A stretch of DNA of 64,000 nt from Luidia sarsii (Eukaryota > Echinodermata > Asteroidea > Paxillosida > Luidiidae): positions 10,764,441-10,828,440 of the forward strand of contig OX465119.1 in NCBI GenBank assembly GCA_949987565.1, read 5' to 3'. Both the position numbers and the translations under genes were made by a program. This document shows positions 53,601 through 64,000 of the stretch, piece by piece (the first letter of the stretch is position 1; each line of letters opens with the position of its first letter). The notes beneath the pieces are model-generated. The model saw only the letters and a program-made list of their open reading frames with translations, did no database searches and had not been told where the DNA came from.

Positions 53601-56600
53601 AGAACTTGACATGTACATGTACATGTATGGCCATATTTGTCAGCTATTTTGGGGGAAGTTTTTAAGCAGGAAGTTAACCATCATCAGGAAGGGATAAATA
53701 CATACCATACCGTACATGTACATGTAGATATACTCCCCTGTACATGATATCATTATGATGTTTGCGTCAACACAGAGAGAATACACATTAATGAGGTTTT
53801 GCTCTACTTGAAGCAATCAACTCTGTGCACTAAGTGCTTTGCCCGATTGCCAGATGACAAAAATATGGTCAGCTCAGGGGGGAGGATTCGAACCAATGAC
53901 ACCCGCTGTCTAATACAGATGTCTTAACTACTTAGCTGGTCGAGGTCGTGTAGCGGATGCAATTATGCTTGTCGTCATACATGTACTAATGTACATGTAG
54001 ACATAAAAAGTGAAAAATAATGGCATACCATAGAGGGGGCTGTGGACTACTGACCTGTTCAATGACATAAATTCCAAATTCTAGGAGTTGTCTCTTGAGG
54101 AAAGGCACAAGATGACGAAGAAAGATGGGCAGCTGAGTGAAACGATCCCTGAATGGAACCACAACGGCAACCTGGAACGATAGAAGAAGAAATCACAAAG
54201 CCATGGATGAGAGACAGAGAGAGAGGAGAGAGAGAGAGGGAACTACGTAGAGACAAAGGGGCAGAGAATGGCAGAGAGAACAATTGACAAAGAGAGAGAA
54301 GGGGGGAGAGAGGGACAGAGAGAGGAGAGAGGTACATAGAGACAGAGAGAGGAGAGAGGTACAGAGAGACAGATAGGAGAGAGGGACAGAGAGACAGAGG
54401 AGAGAGGGACAGAGAGACAAAGAGACAGAGAGGAGAGAAAGGACGGAGAGGAGAGAGGGACAGAGAGGAGAGAGACAGAGAGGAGAGAGGTACATAGAGA
54501 TAGAGAGAGACATAGAGACCGAGAGACATAGAGACAGAGAGACGGAGAGACAGAGAGACAGAGAGACAGAGAGACAGAGAGACGGAGAGACGGAGAGACG
54601 GAGAGACGGAGAGACAGAGAGAGAACGCCAACCTTCCAACGTGGTGTGCAATGCTTAGGTCTCCAGTGACCTCCCGGAGTATATATATAATCGTCTAAGA
54701 CGAGGGATCCTTGTAAACAGGTCCTGGCCCGTCTACTGACGTCTGTCAAGACACTCAGACGGGTTTCTTCCACGGCAGACTGGGCCCCCTTGTTCAGCCG
54801 CCGTATTTTGGCAAAGCTTCGATTGCTGAAGACCTCCCGGTTCACAAAATCTAGGGAGACACCTGAGAAATTGAGGTGCACTTTGTCACCTGCAGGACAG
54901 GGAAAGACAAGATGAAGAAAAATACATTAAGCAAAAGGTCTCAGAACAGTCACATTGTCTTATTCTTTTCATAAATTAAAAAAATTAACATATTTCAATA
55001 CTAGCAAGACTTTTCTCATAGGCAGAAATCCACCATTTTTTTTACAATGTAAGGCCCTCTAGACATAACATGAAGTTTGCGCCAAGAAGAATGTTACAAT
55101 TCAATGAGGCATTTTCCCTGCTCGACGTTATAAGTACTATTAGTGCTCAATGCTTGGCCCGATGCCTGATGAAAAAATTTCAGGCAGCTCAGGCGGAATT
55201 TGAAACCGCAACTCCCGCTTTCTAGTGCAGACGTCTTAACCACTTGTGGCAGATTCGAATAATGTAGGCCTATATTAGTGGGCACCGCATTTTACAACAT
55301 TGGCCTTTTGGGGGTAACTTTATTTTCATGAAATTGTTTTCATGAATTGACCTCTCTGTCACCCATGACCATGTACACATATACCGGTATCTCTCTAACT
55401 TTCCCATTTGTTTTTGTCCTTGTCATTCTGCTTTAGAGAAAGGTCCTACTAGGATGGAAACATCAGGCCATGTATGTACATGTACAGTATGTCTGCATGC
55501 TTATAAATATGCATGTACAGTAGTGTGAGCTGTCGACAGTGTAAACACTCCAGACTCATTGCAAGCTGAGTGCATGTCAGCAACAGCCTTACACTTCTAC
55601 ATGTACCTATGTTATGCTAATTTAGTCTAGAGCCCACACCTTTGTGTCTTGACAAACTGTGTGTATTGCAAGGGTAAAGCGTGTATATGACAGTAAGTTT
55701 CCACTGCCCCAAATAAATGTGATTACATGTATTTGGATTAGGATATGAAATTGAATCATGATTCAAACTTTACTTCTTTTTTTGTGGACACAATAAATGC
55801 GATTATTAGTGGGATTTTAATCACGATTCAGACTCCACTATTAGTGAGACTTTTCCTAAATAATCAGGTTTATTTGCAATTCTATGTGCGTAGAAACACT
55901 GCCCTGAATCGCAGCAATTTTGTTTAATCCCACAATGCACCGCTCACACTCTGATTGACAGGAAGTGCCGTGCTTGTTTATGTCTCCCTACATGGGCCAC
56001 CCTCAAGGACACACCCACCATTTGACCACAACTGCTTACCACAATCGCGTCGCGATATTTTGGCCTGTGTGAACGTGAGCGAAAAAATATGTGTTTTTAA
56101 TCACGATTCAAATCAAGATTATTTGGACACTGGAAACGGCCCTAATAATAGTATGAACATGTACAGTAGGCCTACCATGCTGATTCCACATACATGTGCA
56201 TGTACATGTACGTCCATCATTTAGGCATACATGTACTGTACAGTACATGTACAAAATAATTACATACATGTACAGTACATACATGTACTGTACATATACC
56301 ACATGTAGGCCTACATGTGTATAATGCATGTACCGGTATGTAGGCTTTAGCTGTACAGTGTATAGAAAGTTAAGGAAGTTAACCACTGAAAAATCACCAC
56401 CTTGTGTGTGCATGTTCACAAGAACAGCACTGATTGCTGTTGACATGCAGGCATGTAATATACCCGATATAGGGAAAACATTGTATGTATGTACATTGGT
56501 GTACAATCATATACCGGTACTGCGGGACTTCAATACCAAAGCACCCAGTAGACCATAAACTTTGAAAGTCTTCAGGAGCCTTGGCGGATCGGGGTTAGCA

Positions 56601-59600
56601 AGAAGGAATTGGTTCAACTATTATTCCACCGATTGAAAAGGTTAGGCACCGCACAGTGTGTAGGTTACAGTTCAATTATGTACACTGTACATGTACAGTA
56701 TAGTGTCTAACGTTTCACAGCGACAAGCCCAAAAGACATTGATCATCAAACCAATTCTACAGTGTACATGTACATGTAGGTTAGGACTAGGACTAGGACT
56801 AGGACTAGGAGTAGGACTAGGAGTAGGACTAGGACTAGGAGTAGGACTAGGAGTAGGAGTAGGACTAGGAGTAGGAGTAGGACTAGGACTAGGACTAGGA
56901 CCAGGACTAGGACTAGGACTAGGAGTAGGACTACTGTAGCCTTGATCAAGTCATTGGGCAACGATTTTTCAATCTAAATCCGGCCTTCAGAAATACTGTC
57001 TCTTGATTATCCAGTTTGGCCTGGATCTCTGCCCATGTCTGGGGAGACTACCTTGGACAAGGCTACATGTACATACATGTAAGGTAGGTTAGGACTTATC
57101 ATGAACCCTCTTTTTCTGAAGGTTTTTTCCCCCCCCCGAAATTCCACCATTTTTTTTTCAACAGGTGTTTGGCAATTTTGATTTCTTTCTTTCCAAGACG
57201 AATATATTTAGTTTATTTGTTATAGAAACGTTCCACTATACATTATATGTACATGTACACACTAGGCCTAGATGGTCGGTAACACCGATTCTATTGTGCA
57301 ACCAATGTAAACAAATAATAATAATTAGTAATAATAATAATGTGCGATGTTTCCATACATGTATGTGTACACCGTACATGTAACAGGCCTTTCTCAGAAA
57401 GGCATAATTTGTTTACTTTTGGATGGGGAGAGGTATACATGTACATGTACAACAACTGTACATACAGTGTACATATACATACTGTATATATACCATGTAC
57501 AGTACAGTATGTACTACAAGAACTGTGCATAGACCCTGCCCTTCTTATGCATAAATTGGTCACTAATCACACCACGTGCACTTACCAGTACATGTACTGC
57601 ATGTACTGGATATACATGTATACACTGTACACATGTACTGTGTACGGGTACTCCCTTTGATAATCTACATGTAATAATGATAGATCATGTAGCAGGATGC
57701 TACAGTCACGATGTACTGGTCCACAGTACACGCACATTACACAGCATTCTGCATCTACAGTCAGACCACACTATAATCATAAAACATCACACTACATTGT
57801 ATCTTGTATCTGCAATGACTGCAAACATGAACAGCATAAATGTATGCATGCAGCAGATAGAAAATATTGATTTGTTTAGCTGTAACCCACCTAAGATCGA
57901 TGGCTAGTCCACATGCTGCATAATTACATTACATGTCATTGAAAAAATTATTGTAGTGGCTTGGTGTGCATGGTCACTGCCTTGATGTCCCCTGGTCATT
58001 GCCTTGGTGCCCCTGGTCATTGCCTTGGTGCCCCTGGTCATTGCCTTGGTGCCCCCTGGTCATTGCCTTGATGTCCCCTGGTCATTGCCTTGATGTCCCC
58101 TGGTGATTGCCTTGGTGTGCATGGTGATTGCCTTGGTGCCCCTGATCATTGTCTTAATGCCCCTGATCATTGTCTTAATGCCCCTGCTCCCTGGTCATTG
58201 TCTTGGTGCCACTGGTCATTGCCTTAATGCCCCTGCCCCCTGGTCATTGCCTTGGTGCCCCTGGTGATTGCCTTGGTGCCCCCTGGTCATTGCCTTGGTG
58301 CCCCTGGTCATTGCCTTGGTGCCCCCTGGTCATTGCCTTGGTGCCCCTGGTCATTGCCTAGGTGCCCCTGCCCCCTGGCCATTGCCTTGGTGCCCCTGGT
58401 CATTGTCTTGGTGCCCCTGCCCCCTGGTCATTGCCCTGGTGCCCCTGCCCCCTGGTCATTGTCTTGGTGCCCCCTGGTCATTGCCTTGGTGCCCCTGGTA
58501 ATTGCCTTGGTGCCCCTGGTCTCTGCCTCGGTGCTCCCATCCAATCATTGATACACTTTAAACAGATATTCTACAATAGAGCAAAAAGTGCAGGGAAAAA
58601 ACATACTGCAAGCCCCACATTGATTGCAGACACAATGAAGCATACGACAGACGGGGAACACAATGCAAGCCGATATCATCTGGTGTAACTGTAACAAACC
58701 CTGTTCCCCAAAATCATAGGAATTCCACCATTCATCACAAAGAGACAGAAAGGGTACAATCAATAATCCTTTATTTAAGTCACGTTTACACTGCCTTTCA
58801 ACTCACTCTCACACCAACCCACACATTCATTCAATCGTGTTGTTTTTCTTTGTGACCAATTACTCACCCTGTGATTCAATTGATGCCCTTCATTTTTTTA
58901 CAGCAGATGTTTTATAGCATCATAAAAGACTTACCGGTATTGTCAATTTCATCAAACTCTGTGAAACTTACAATCAATGGCAAGATGATAAGTGATCCAT
59001 AGAGACCATAGTTTAGCACATCAATGCTGTACAACTACCCATTGTAAGTAGAATTAAGGCCTACATGTATTTACATATGCAAACGCTAATGGATTTTACC
59101 TCCTATCAAAATCTAGGACGCAGCTTTTAATAATGGGGATGCTTACAGTACAGTACATGTACATCTAGAGCAGACAAACAACGCATTTGCGCCGTAAACC
59201 GCTGGGTTTAGAAACAGAGTAATTTTTTTCAAAGATACTGCGCTGCGACTGTGCGTGCTGAGTGCTGACCAATCGATTTCTTTGGTTTCTCTTTGACTTG
59301 AGACGCAACCTCCTCGTCCAGATCAGAAGTAAGAGAGCTTCTTCCTCTTGCTTTCGATTCCTTCGGTACGGCGCCATTGTCTTAAGACTAAAGAGAATGT
59401 CATTTGCATAAAAACCGAGCAAGTTTCCACTTTTATGTACATGTAAAATGTAAAATACCGCTTGGCATTGCTGCTTTTCATTATCACATGTCTGTGTCAT
59501 TGGGAATCTATCGTCCATGAAAGGCCTGGTGATATCCACCCATAGGCTTTGATTTGTTTTCATTAATTTTGGTTCGGTTGTCAGGATTTTCCTTACCTGG

Positions 59601-59671
59601 ACTGACAAAATGAGGCTCAGGACACGTGCTCAGTTCTTGGCTGGAGCCTCCCTTTGGTATTGATGTTTTGC
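47650..59671 (-). CDS. Beta-1,4-galactosyltransferase family (GT7), probably a beta-1,4-GalNAc transferase; 5' end missing
   Basis: Six exons join in frame: 59671-59597, 54889-54633, 54171-54055, 51707-51520, 48808-48584, 47890-47650 (stop TAG). They give about 366 residues, numbered here from the first full codon. The first visible exon is the stem end with the family's CPEP motif. The rest is the Golgi-lumenal catalytic domain: [18 protein letters not shown] (UDP site, about 103-120), HHDVDHVP (179-186, metal-binding DVD), [15 protein letters not shown] (234-248, acceptor and catalytic loop). B4GALTs transfer Gal or GalNAc to GlcNAc on glycoproteins and glycolipids. The residue matching bovine B4GALT1 Tyr289 is Ile218, the state linked to GalNAc transfer in invertebrate enzymes. 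The metal-binding His347 position is Gln276, with a His two residues later. The C-terminus runs about 38 residues past the usual end. The donor after exon 54889-54633 is GTTGGC, a weak site. The cytosolic tail and membrane anchor were not found and probably lie beyond base 64000. Confidence 0.9.
48020..48310. mobile_element. Two facing SINE fragments and an F1 foldback, glycosyltransferase intron
   Basis: 48030-48100 is a minus SINE tail and 48110-48170 a plus one (CAGAGGTCTCAGGTTCAAAT). 48192-48286 is F1, with both arms keeping GATCCTAGCAGGACC. Confidence 0.65.
50225..50415 (+). repeat. Dispersed repeat shared with 59755-59935
   Basis: Both have GAAACTGATAT, AATAACTCAAAAAC, GATGGGTAAGAATC, CGCAAATTGAAGT, GGTCCAAAT and GATACAAAAAT in order. 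Both lie on the plus strand, one in a glycosyltransferase intron and one just upstream of its first visible exon. Confidence 0.65.
50885..51010 (+). repeat. Short GGCCAGCTGAA repeat related to the 81-bp minisatellite
   Basis: About six units of GGCCAGTTGAAGGCCA type follow TGTGGCCAAATGACAG, which resembles the reverse strand of the 24.3-kb unit. Confidence 0.55.
51364..51460 (+). mobile_element. F1 right half
   Basis: It has CTTTGAGAAAGGTCCTGCTA, AACGTCAGGCCCACTA and the usual trailer TTTGGTAATTTTAGTCAGTA. It lies about 60 bases downstream (minus strand) of the 51520 exon end. Confidence 0.7.
51751..52450. other. Intron stretch with a possible diverged MITE and an F1 remnant
   Basis: 51780-52275 has GC-rich blocks and partly complementary ends (GGTAACTTACCGTGAC and AAGTTTTACCACGGACAG). 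52310-52440 is a degraded F1 right half with its GTCATTTTAGTCAGTAAGCA trailer. Confidence 0.4.
53100..53760. repeat. ACATGTAC-rich tract in a glycosyltransferase intron
   Basis: Many overlapping TACATGTACATGTAC runs are mixed with TACCGTAC and TACAGTAC words. ORFs of Cys/Tyr/Met/His composition here are artefacts. Confidence 0.85.
53865..53950 (-). mobile_element. Second tRNA-derived SINE type
   Basis: On the minus strand, TAGTTAAGACATCTG, a loop, AGCGGGTGTC and a B-box GGTTCGAATCC are followed by CCCCCCTGAGC. It is related to 55175-55255 but not to the GGCTGGATAGCTC family. Confidence 0.6.
54190..54625. repeat. GAGACAGA microsatellite beside an exon donor
   Basis: Degenerate GAGAGACAGA runs fill almost the whole intron between exons 54633 and 54171, starting about eight bases after the donor. 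Confidence 0.9.
55175..55258 (-). mobile_element. Second tRNA-derived SINE type
   Basis: GTGGTTAAGACGTCTGCACT, AGAAAGCGGGAGTTGC and GGTTTCAAATTCCGCC (minus strand) share order with 53865-53950. Confidence 0.6.
55696..56142. mobile_element. MITE family M3, copy 1
   Basis: It runs from GTTTCCACTG to CACTGGAAAC (terminal inverted repeats). Inner words AATCCCACAATGCA, GCTTGTTTATGTCTCCCTAC and CACCATTTGACCACAA are shared with 60616-61010. Confidence 0.75.
56150..56530. repeat. ACATGTAC-rich tract
   Basis: Same class as 53100-53760, with TACTGTACAGTAC palindromes. Confidence 0.8.
56776..56935 (+). repeat. (GGACTA)n hexanucleotide repeat
   Basis: About 27 units of GGACTA or GGAGTA. This is also the source of a Gly/Leu/Val open frame. 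Confidence 0.9.
57240..57690. repeat. ACATGTAC-rich tract
   Basis: Continuous ACATGTAC, TACAGTA and TATATAC words, with one AATAAT run near 57315. Confidence 0.8.
57955..58545 (+). repeat. Minisatellite, GGTGCCCCTGGTCATTGCCTT unit
   Basis: About 27 units of 19-30 bp, varying in CCC insertions. Three frames are open by chance. Confidence 0.92.
59165..59400 (-). other. Basic open frame of about 70 codons, unassigned
   Basis: From an internal Met at about 59377 the frame reads an acidic/Leu stretch ([10 protein letters not shown]), a basic run ([13 protein letters not shown]) and ends KCVVCLL before a stop. The start resembles the N-terminus of Harbinger-type transposase-derived proteins, but no catalytic part follows. 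It lies in the glycosyltransferase intron 0.2 kb after exon 59671-59597. It could be transposon debris or an unspliced artefact. Confidence 0.2.
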
Positions 59672-59754
59672 CTGTAGTGTCCACGAGAAAACAAGCAAAA
59701 GAAAAAAAGAAACACAGACAACATGGTTAGAAAGTAAATTCTAAGGATTATTTA

Positions 59755-59935
59755 TTGCAAGGTTTTCATGAAACTGATATCTTGAAATAACTCAAAAACA
59801 GGAAATTAATGATGGGTAAGAATCTGTCGCAAATTGAAGTATAACACAAATATATACATGTACAGTATAAGGGAAATATGGTCCAAATTTGTACCCAGGA
59901 AAGTCTCCATAAGGATACAAAAATTAGTATGTATG
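59755..59935 (+). repeat. Dispersed repeat shared with 50225-50415
   Basis: See that entry for the shared words. Here it runs into ACATGTAC repeat after GTATGTATGTGTG. Confidence 0.65.
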
Positions 59936-60420
59936 TGTGTACACGTACACGTACATGTACATGTACATTGTACATTGTACATGTACTGTAGGCCCTAACT
60001 GTACGTAGGTACGGTGTGCATTGCATATACAAACATGTACGTCAGCAGTTTGCAGGTAGAGTATGAGCTCCTGGCGGTAAAAATACATGCAGTATGCAGG
60101 TGCTGAGCCAAGACATTGCCTCTGCACATCCTACACACTATACATGTACTGATACAATACATACATGTACGTGCACATGTACATGTGTGTACACGTACAT
60201 GTACATGTACAATGTACTGTACAATTGAATGTACAGTACGCCTTTTTCCTACTACATGTACTGTTCATGTACACGTATGTACATGTACATGTACATGTAT
60301 GTATTGTACATGCAATTGGTCAATTGTTATACAGTGTATTACACAGTTAGGAATTATTAGATGGGTTTTGTGTACTGTGCAGTGTCTATCAGCACAATAC
60401 TCGCACACATCCACATGATA
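59936..60420. repeat. ACATGTAC-rich tract
   Basis: Many GTACATGTACATGTAC runs and CACGTAC variants. Any missing 5' exon of the glycosyltransferase was not visible here. Confidence 0.8.
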
Positions 60421-60615
60421 GAGTGCATCTATATTGAGATGTTATTATGGAGTCTAATTTGCTTGGGCATTGTAAGGACACGGACGTCAAGCCTAAGACA
60501 CGTTGTACTTACTAGTTTAGACTAGAGTGTACAAGCACAATGTACATGTAAACACACCTTCCTATCATTATGTCACCATAGTCACTCCTGTCATGCTACT
60601 TTTCTTCTTTCTGAT

Positions 60616-61012
60616 GGGATGTTCACACTGCTACAAAGAAACCCAATATTTGGGATCAAGATTCAAACTCAACTTTTTTTGAGTGCGTGGAGCCATGGAC
60701 ACACTGTTGGTCACAATAATCAGTGGGATTTGAATCGCATTTTGAACTCCACTATTAGTGTGCACGAATACTTCATATAATTTTTTATTTAATCCCACAA
60801 TGCATCATCATTCACTCTGACAAAAAGTGCCCTGCTTGTTTATGTCTCCCTACATGGGATACCCTCAAGCACACTTCCACCATTTGACCACAATTGCTAA
60901 ACACAAGGTTCGGGATTTTTTGCATTGTAATTTTTTAGCACGTGCGAACGCTAGCAAAAAAAACACCAGTTTTATTAATTGTGATTATTTGCAGTGTGAA
61001 CGGGTCCGCTAA
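60616..61012. mobile_element. MITE family M3, copy 2
   Basis: Ends GTTCACACTGC and GCAGTGTGAAC. The inner words match 55696-56142 at about 80 percent by eye. Confidence 0.75.
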
Positions 61013-61149
61013 TGAATCTTGGATGGATGAATGCTCCATTCATGTCTGTACTAAGGATTTTGCAGACAGACAGATGTTCAGGAAAAGCAATCGTGCCCCC
61101 TTCGCACCTCACACTTGTAGCATGAGAATGAATCATTTATACTTCTAAT

Positions 61150-61405
61150 CGGATTTGTTCTTTAGGGTCTGATGATTCAATCCTAGCAGGTGTTTTCTCA
61201 AAGGCAGAATACCTTTTGTAAAACTCTCTTGTTTTTAGGGTGATATACAAAAATGTTGAAAACTGCTTACTGACTAAAATTACCAAAATGTAAATCTTAA
61301 AATTTAGTGAGCCTGACGTTTCGATCCTAGCAGGACCTTTCTCAAAGGCAGAGAAAGGTCCTGCTAGGATCGAAATGTCAGGCCCACTAAATTTTAAGAT
61401 CTCTT
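61150..61405 (+). mobile_element. F1 half copy followed by a full F1 element
   Basis: The left half is at 61167-61212. The full element runs from GTGATATACAAAAATGTTG near 61240 to CTAAATTTTAAG at 61400, with arms very close to consensus. Confidence 0.8.
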
Positions 61406-61439
61406 GTTTTTAGTTTTTTTTTGTCCTTCTATTCGATTT

Positions 61440-61860
61440 CAATGTACAGTATGTAGTATGTACACCATATGTACGGGTAGAAATGGCCAGCCATAGTCAC
61501 ACCATGGACACACATGTATCTAGCTATGCATTTGCGATGCCGGAGGACACCTCTGGCCATTGTACATGTACATGTACATGTATGTCTGAAGCAAAGCGAT
61601 CGATCAACCAACTGGGACATTGCTTTGTCCTCGTCTACTCTACTCTACACGTGTACATGTACATCATTATGTCATGGATGGCCTTCGTTCATAGCAGATA
61701 CAGTAATGACTAATTAGTGCATGGACTTGTACATGTACAGTACATGTATGTAGGTATGTACACATGTACATGTACATGTATTGTACATGTACAGTATATG
61801 TATGTATGTACAAGTACGCATGTATGTATAAGTATTACATGTACGTACATGTGGCTGGCC
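61440..61860. repeat. ACATGTAC-rich tract
   Basis: Interrupted runs of TACATGTACATGTA. Nothing else is supported, and 61861-62630 shows no gene. Confidence 0.75.
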
Positions 61861-62639
61861 AGTCTGAATCTAAAAAGATACTCAAGTGGTATTAAACACA
61901 AATTCCTTTGATATAACAAGTTTATAACTATACATGGTGAAATTGAAGGGGTCATTCAAATTCCTACAGGATGACAAGATTGCCTTGGGCTAGATACCTG
62001 TAAAGGCATGAAGGCCATCCTCAACAGGTCTGGCTGGCCAATGGGAATAAAATATTCAACAAAATACCGTAGGCAAAATAGCCAACACCTATTGGGTGTA
62101 TCATTCTTCCTCCATATGGACTGTCAGCAAGTAGTGTTCCATTCCATGGGCAAAATTTCTGGAGTCAATTTCAAATTCTATCCAGGAATCCACTCAGAGT
62201 CATGATTCGTATCCATTTGGATTGGCGGGAGTAACATGGAATTTGTGAATACATATTTAATGATGGTCACGTGTATAGTAGTGCTGTGCATAATTGATGG
62301 ATTGGTTGTCAAGAGGAAGGTTTTTCATTTTAAGTGGTCCACCATTTTTTCAATGGGCTCTTATTTTCCACAGAGTTGCTCATCATTTCCCCCCTCATCA
62401 TTATAATAATAATAGTCTAGCCCCTGAAAGAATAACATGAGCATAGACATGAATCAAATCTCTGTATCTGAATTTAGACTTACAACGTAGTACTTAAAAT
62501 TAAATTCTGGTGGTTGGAAAAAATTAGTAAGAAATGTGTAAGAAAAGAAAAACTGGTTAATGACCAAACTGCAAATCTAAAAAATGAAGAGAAGAGAACT
62601 TAAGGTTTCAGTCATAGCAGGAGGTTTCTCAACGGTAAA

Positions 62640-63330
62640 ATGCATGTACATGTACATGTATACGTACATGTACATGTACTGTACATGCTCGTGTACACTG
62701 TGTGTACATGTAAGTGGGTTGGAGTAAATGGTGCAACTGAACATGTAGCATACATGTACGTTTATGTACAGTACCGGTACACAGCTCAGTGGGCCTCGGC
62801 GCTTGGTGCAAATTGTAATATTACCATCATGCATTTCTAATTAATCCCGGTGCATGATCTAATCATTTGCTACAATAAATATGCAATGGGGCATGGACGA
62901 CTCAATTTCACTTTAATTCATTTCTAATCTATTTAACAGATTTGTTCAGGAAAATGCTTATTGATTTTGTGTTACTTTTTGATGTCTTCTTAGGAAGGTG
63001 AATTGATTTTTTAATGGAAAACTTTGCAACAGGTACAGTACATGTACATACATTTTTTATGTAAAATGCATGTACTGTACATGTAGTACTACTGTACATG
63101 TTCACGGTACTAGTAAATTTACATTGTACTGTACATGTTTGTAGCATGTAGTGTAAATAATGTACGATGTATGAACAGCACGGCAGAACAGATTAGCAAA
63201 ATGAAAATACTAAGGCCCGAGCAACAATATACTGTACAGTACAATGTACATTAATTATTTAATTTATCCCCCTACACACATGTACAGTAGGACTACATGT
63301 AGATGTTCACAATGTATGTATGTCAATATT
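62640..63330. repeat. ACATGTAC patches with AT-rich DNA
   Basis: Patches lie at 62640-62780 and 63035-63310, with unassigned AT-rich sequence between them. Confidence 0.7.
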
Positions 63331-63734
63331 GTCAAACAAAAAAAGGAATATCCCCGGTACATGAAAAACTGACTGTGAAATTTTAAACAATTTTGACAAT
63401 TGAGTTACATGTATGTTTGCCAACGAATATCAATTTGATTTGTATGCGTGGGAACAAGCAGGTCTAACTGGAAACAGGGCCACAAATCAAATTGTTGCAC
63501 ATGTGACCATGGAGGAGTCTTCTTATTCCTCCATGATGTGACACAGGGCTTGCTTGCAGGGTACAATACCGGTACGTGTACATTATCATAATGGGGAAGG
63601 ATGTACATGTAAATGGTCAAATGATGAACATTGACATTCAATAGGTGAGGAGGAGTGTGGGGAAATTATCCAAGTAGGGTAATACATCATGTAGTGTACG
63701 GTTATGCCAATGAGCACTCTGATACATGTACATG

Positions 63735-64000
63735 TACAATGTACATGTTGAATAAGTATGGGTACGGGTACGGGTATGTATGGGTATGTATGGGTATGGG
63801 TAGGGGTATGTACATGTATGGGTATGGGTAAGGGTAGAGGTACATGTAGGGGGAGAGGTAAATGTACATGTAGGGGTAGGAGGATGGGTACGAGTACGAG
63901 TACGGGTACATGTAAGGGTATGGTTACATGTATAGGGTATGGGTAGGGGTATGGGTAAGGCTACGGGTACCACCAGGGATACGGGTAGGGGTAGGGGTAG
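63735..64000 (+). repeat. GGGTAYGGGTA degenerate repeat, runs off the window
   Basis: Units of GGGTATGGGTACGGGTA and AGGGGTA are mixed with ACATGTAC words. The array continues past the right edge. Confidence 0.85.

Noticed and set aside
54059..54651. Ser/Leu/Pro open frames on the minus strand
   Set aside because: They are translations of the GAGACAGA repeat filling an intron; only the exon parts at its two edges are real.
56691..56961. Gly/Leu/Val-rich proteins
   Set aside because: Translations of the GGACTA hexanucleotide repeat on both strands.
58252..58688. Cys/Pro/Leu repeat proteins
   Set aside because: Several frames of the GGTGCCCCTGGTCATTGCCTT minisatellite are open by chance.

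Overview
The window is typical of an animal nuclear genome: intron-split genes with GT-AG junctions, (CCCTAA)n blocks, tRNA-derived SINEs, foldback DNA elements and a large amount of simple and tandem repeat. The mix of repeats and the protein sequences suggest a marine invertebrate deuterostome. An echinoderm, perhaps a sea star, is my best guess, but it is an inference that a species-specific repeat library would have to confirm. There are no prokaryotic features, CRISPR arrays or intact tRNA or rRNA genes.

Three real protein genes can be assembled by hand. (1) A Patched-domain (PTCHD3/ptr-like) membrane protein on the plus strand, 12725-18741: three coding exons, 979 residues, apparently complete. 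(2) COP9 signalosome subunit 5 (CSN5/JAB1) on the minus strand, 38831-32215: eight coding exons, 330 residues, complete, with an intact JAMM metal site. (3) A beta-1,4-galactosyltransferase-family enzyme (GT7) on the minus strand, 59671-47650: six exons and about 366 residues visible, with the N-terminal membrane anchor not found and probably beyond the right edge. Its donor-site residue suggests GalNAc rather than Gal transfer, and one expected metal-binding His is replaced. The three genes have unrelated roles (membrane transport or signalling, deneddylation, Golgi glycosylation), and nothing suggests they act together.

Layout: 1-12.7 kb is repeat-rich intergenic DNA with a LINE tail, two near-identical 0.48-kb MITEs bracketing 2.7 kb that holds an interstitial telomere-like block, and several foldbacks. 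12.7-18.7 kb is the Patched-like gene, whose first intron carries a 0.9-kb satellite with a 16-bp unit. 18.7-32.2 kb is intergenic, with two opposed multi-headed tRNA-SINE arrays, an 81-bp minisatellite and foldbacks. 32.2-38.8 kb is CSN5, with a 61-bp telomere-motif minisatellite in intron 3. 38.8-47.6 kb is intergenic or possibly long 3' UTR. 47.6-59.7 kb is the glycosyltransferase. 53-64 kb is saturated with ACATGTAC-type palindromic simple sequence.

I did not find a new multi-gene system. The most interesting signals concern mobile DNA: MITE copies with exchanged target-site duplications, a dispersed repeat whose GNRA-type hairpin shows a compensatory base-pair change between subfamilies, an element whose flank appears to have been co-copied to a second site, and SINEs with many A-box heads and one B-box tail.
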